From Pseudomonas frederiksbergensis (GTDB lineage Bacteria; Pseudomonadota; Gammaproteobacteria; Pseudomonadales; Pseudomonadaceae): DNA of 64,000 nt. The stretch covers positions 235,585 to 299,584 of the forward strand of contig NZ_MOBP01000022.1 in NCBI RefSeq assembly GCF_003732665.1, given 5' to 3'. This document shows positions 62,395-64,000 of the stretch, piece by piece (positions within the stretch are counted from its first letter, which is position 1; the number at the start of each line of letters is the position of its first letter). The position numbers and the translations under genes were made by a program. The notes under the pieces are model-generated. The model saw only the letters and a program-made list of their open reading frames with translations, did not search any database and was not told the DNA's origin.

Positions 62395-63924
62395 ATGAGC
62401 AATAACGCGTCTTTCACGCCGCCCAGCCTGCTGCTCAGCACCATTGGCCTGTCGCTGGCGACCTTCATGCAAGTGCTCGACACCACCATCGCCAACGTGG
62501 CCTTGCCGACGATTTCCGGCAACCTGGGCGTGAGTTCGGAGCAGGGCACTTGGGTGATCACTTCGTTCGCCGTGAGTAACGCCATTGCGCTGCCGCTGAC
62601 TGGTTGGTTGAGTCGGCGTTTCGGTGAAGTGAAGCTGTTTCTCTGGGCCACGATTCTGTTTGTGCTGGCCTCGTTTCTCTGCGGTATTTCGACTTCGATG
62701 CCGGAACTGATCGGCTTCCGGGTGCTGCAAGGCCTGGTGGCCGGGCCGTTGTACCCGATGACCCAGACGCTGCTGATCGCGGTGTATCCCCCGGCCAGGC
62801 GCGGCATGGCCCTGGCGTTGCTGGCGATGGTCACGGTGGTGGCGCCGATTGCCGGCCCCATCCTGGGTGGCTGGATTACCGACAGCTATAGCTGGCCGTG
62901 GATCTTCTTTATCAACGTACCGATCGGGATTTTCGCGGTGATGGTGGTGCGTTCCCAGCTCAAGGCGCGTCCGGTGGAAACCAGTCGCCAGCCGATGGAT
63001 TACGTCGGTTTGATCACGCTGATCATTGGCGTGGGAGCGCTGCAGGTGATCCTCGATAAAGGCAACGACCTGGACTGGTTCGAATCGAACTTCATCATCA
63101 TCGGCGCTGCGATTTCCGTGGTGGCGTTGGCGGTGTTCATCATCTGGGAAATGACCGACAAGCATCCGGTGGTGAACCTGCGGTTGTTCGCTTATCGCAA
63201 CTTCCGCATCGGCACCATTGTGTTGGTGCTGGGTTACGCCGGGTTCTTCGGCATCAACCTGATCCTGCCGCAATGGCTGCAAACCCAGATGGGCTACACC
63301 GCCACTTGGGCAGGCCTGGCGGTGGCGCCGATCGGGATTCTGCCGGTGCTGATGTCGCCGTTTGTCGGCAAATACGCGCACAAGTTCGACCTGCGGCTGT
63401 TGGCCGGGTTGGCGTTCCTGGCGATTGGCCTGAGCTGCTTCATGCGCGCCGGGTTCACCAATGAAGTGGACTTCCAACACATTGCCCTGGTGCAACTGTT
63501 CATGGGGATTGGCGTGGCGCTGTTCTTCATGCCGACCTTGAGCATCCTGATGTCCGACCTGCCGCCGAGCCAGATCGCCGATGGCGCGGGCCTGGCGACC
63601 TTCCTGCGGACCTTGGGCGGTAGTTTTGCGGCGTCGTTGACCACGTGGATCTGGATTCGCCGGGCGGACCAGCACCACGCGTACCTGAGCGAAAGCATCA
63701 CCGCCTACGACCAACCGACCCGGGATGCCTTGAACACCCTGGGCGGCGCGAGTACCCCGGCGTATGCGCAGCTCGACCATGTGCTGACCAGCCAGGCGTA
63801 CATGCTCTCCACCGTGGATTACTTCACGTTGCTCGGGTGGGGATTCATGGGGTTGATGCTGATCGTGTGGCTGGCCAAACCACCGTTCGCGGCAAAGGCC
63901 GGGCCTGCGGCCTCCGGCCACTAG
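62395..63924 (+). CDS. DHA2-family MFS multidrug pump, EmrB type
   Basis: The 509-residue protein has about 14 membrane segments with the DHA2 motifs MQVLDTTIANVALPTISGNLGVSSEQGTWVITSFAVSNAIALPLTGWLSRRFG and VLQGLVAGPLYPMTQTLL, and motif C-like GPILGGWITDSYSWPWIFFINVPIG. It exports its substrate through the adaptor and outer-membrane factor encoded upstream. It is the last gene of the operon; a REP remnant follows. Confidence 0.92.
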   Translation: MSNNASFTPPSLLLSTIGLSLATFMQVLDTTIANVALPTISGNLGVSSEQGTWVITSFAVSNAIALPLTGWLSRRFGEVKLFLWATILFVLASFLCGISTSMPELIGFRVLQGLVAGPLYPMTQTLLIAVYPPARRGMALALLAMVTVVAPIAGPILGGWITDSYSWPWIFFINVPIGIFAVMVVRSQLKARPVETSRQPMDYVGLITLIIGVGALQVILDKGNDLDWFESNFIIIGAAISVVALAVFIIWEMTDKHPVVNLRLFAYRNFRIGTIVLVLGYAGFFGINLILPQWLQTQMGYTATWAGLAVAPIGILPVLMSPFVGKYAHKFDLRLLAGLAFLAIGLSCFMRAGFTNEVDFQHIALVQLFMGIGVALFFMPTLSILMSDLPPSQIADGAGLATFLRTLGGSFAASLTTWIWIRRADQHHAYLSESITAYDQPTRDALNTLGGASTPAYAQLDHVLTSQAYMLSTVDYFTLLGWGFMGLMLIVWLAKPPFAAKAGPAASGH

Positions 63925-63940
63925 GCAAAAACACATACCC

Positions 63941-63961
63941 CTGTGGGAGCGGGCTTGCTCG
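63941..63961. repeat. Broken REP arm, followed by unrelated sequence
   Basis: The REP arm runs normally to GCTTGCTCG, where CGAA would follow. At 63962 it is replaced by GGTAGAAACCGGGGACATCC and an AT-richer run to the window end, which looks like the edge of an inserted element. Confidence 0.6.
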
Positions 63962-64000
63962 GGTAGAAACCGGGGACATCCTTTACGTTTTAAACCGGAG

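Noticed and set aside
62287..63936. A 549-codon antisense frame over the DHA2 pump
   Set aside because: Very rich in R, Q, H and G as typical for shadows of membrane protein genes; the pump is well supported.

Overview
The window is chromosomal DNA of a Pseudomonas of the P. fluorescens group. This is inferred from the high-GC coding pattern, from gene sets typical of the genus (liu leucine catabolism, Hcn/Oox-type dehydrogenase, CupE/Csu-like pilus, PrrF and Crc-type small RNAs) and from more than twenty copies of the GTGGGAGCGGGCTTGCTCGC type of REP/REPIN element. No rRNA, tRNA, prophage or CRISPR array was seen.

Layout. 1-8.8 kb: the end of a PLP enzyme gene of the ACC deaminase/D-cysteine desulfhydrase family, a cytochrome b561, then a phosphonate region: phnX and phnW (2-aminoethylphosphonate to acetaldehyde) divergent from a LysR gene, and a second LysR gene divergent from an OPA-type transporter and a FAD aminophosphonate oxidoreductase. 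8.9-14 kb: an isolated short VgrG, a YebC paralogue, a leucine-rich-repeat kinase fusion and a ZapE/AFG1-like ATPase. 14.3-20.8 kb: a seven-gene archaic chaperone-usher (CupE/Csu-like) pilus operon with four spore-coat-U subunits, chaperone, usher and tip adhesin. 21.1-29.5 kb: an ABC transporter operon joined to a three-subunit FAD/[2Fe-2S] dehydrogenase and a divergent IclR regulator. A perfectly regular array of six 135-bp REPIN units splits the dehydrogenase genes.

29.6-32.7 kb: an ECF sigma/anti-sigma pair divergent from a catalase-like peroxidase and a cytochrome b561. Both transcription units carry the same ECF promoter pattern (GGAATAA, then CGTCT), which suggests one self-regulating envelope peroxide-stress unit. 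32.7-37.3 kb: an MFS exporter with an HxlR regulator and a large nested palindrome between them, an M14 carboxypeptidase, the iron-responsive sRNA PrrF with a Fur box, a small hypothetical protein, and an S24 repressor whose catalytic serine position is alanine. 37.3-47.2 kb: the leucine/isovalerate cluster liuABCD, an acyl-CoA ligase, liuE and liuR, with three LiuR-type palindromes and a sigma-54-driven CrcY-type catabolite-repression sRNA next to liuE.

47.4-58.7 kb: a LysR regulator, an acyl-CoA dehydrogenase, a PstS-OmpA fusion, exonuclease III, a GNAT acetyltransferase, and the tamA-tamB outer-membrane assembly operon. 59-64 kb: a MarR-controlled tripartite exporter (outer-membrane factor, HlyD adaptor, DHA2 pump) with two copies of a perfect MarR-type palindrome at its promoter. 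The window ends in a REP element broken by unrelated sequence, possibly an insertion-sequence edge.

Limits: functions come from recognising motifs and family features by eye. Substrates of the transporters and of the Hcn/Oox-type dehydrogenase are not determined, and all promoter and operator calls are untested predictions.
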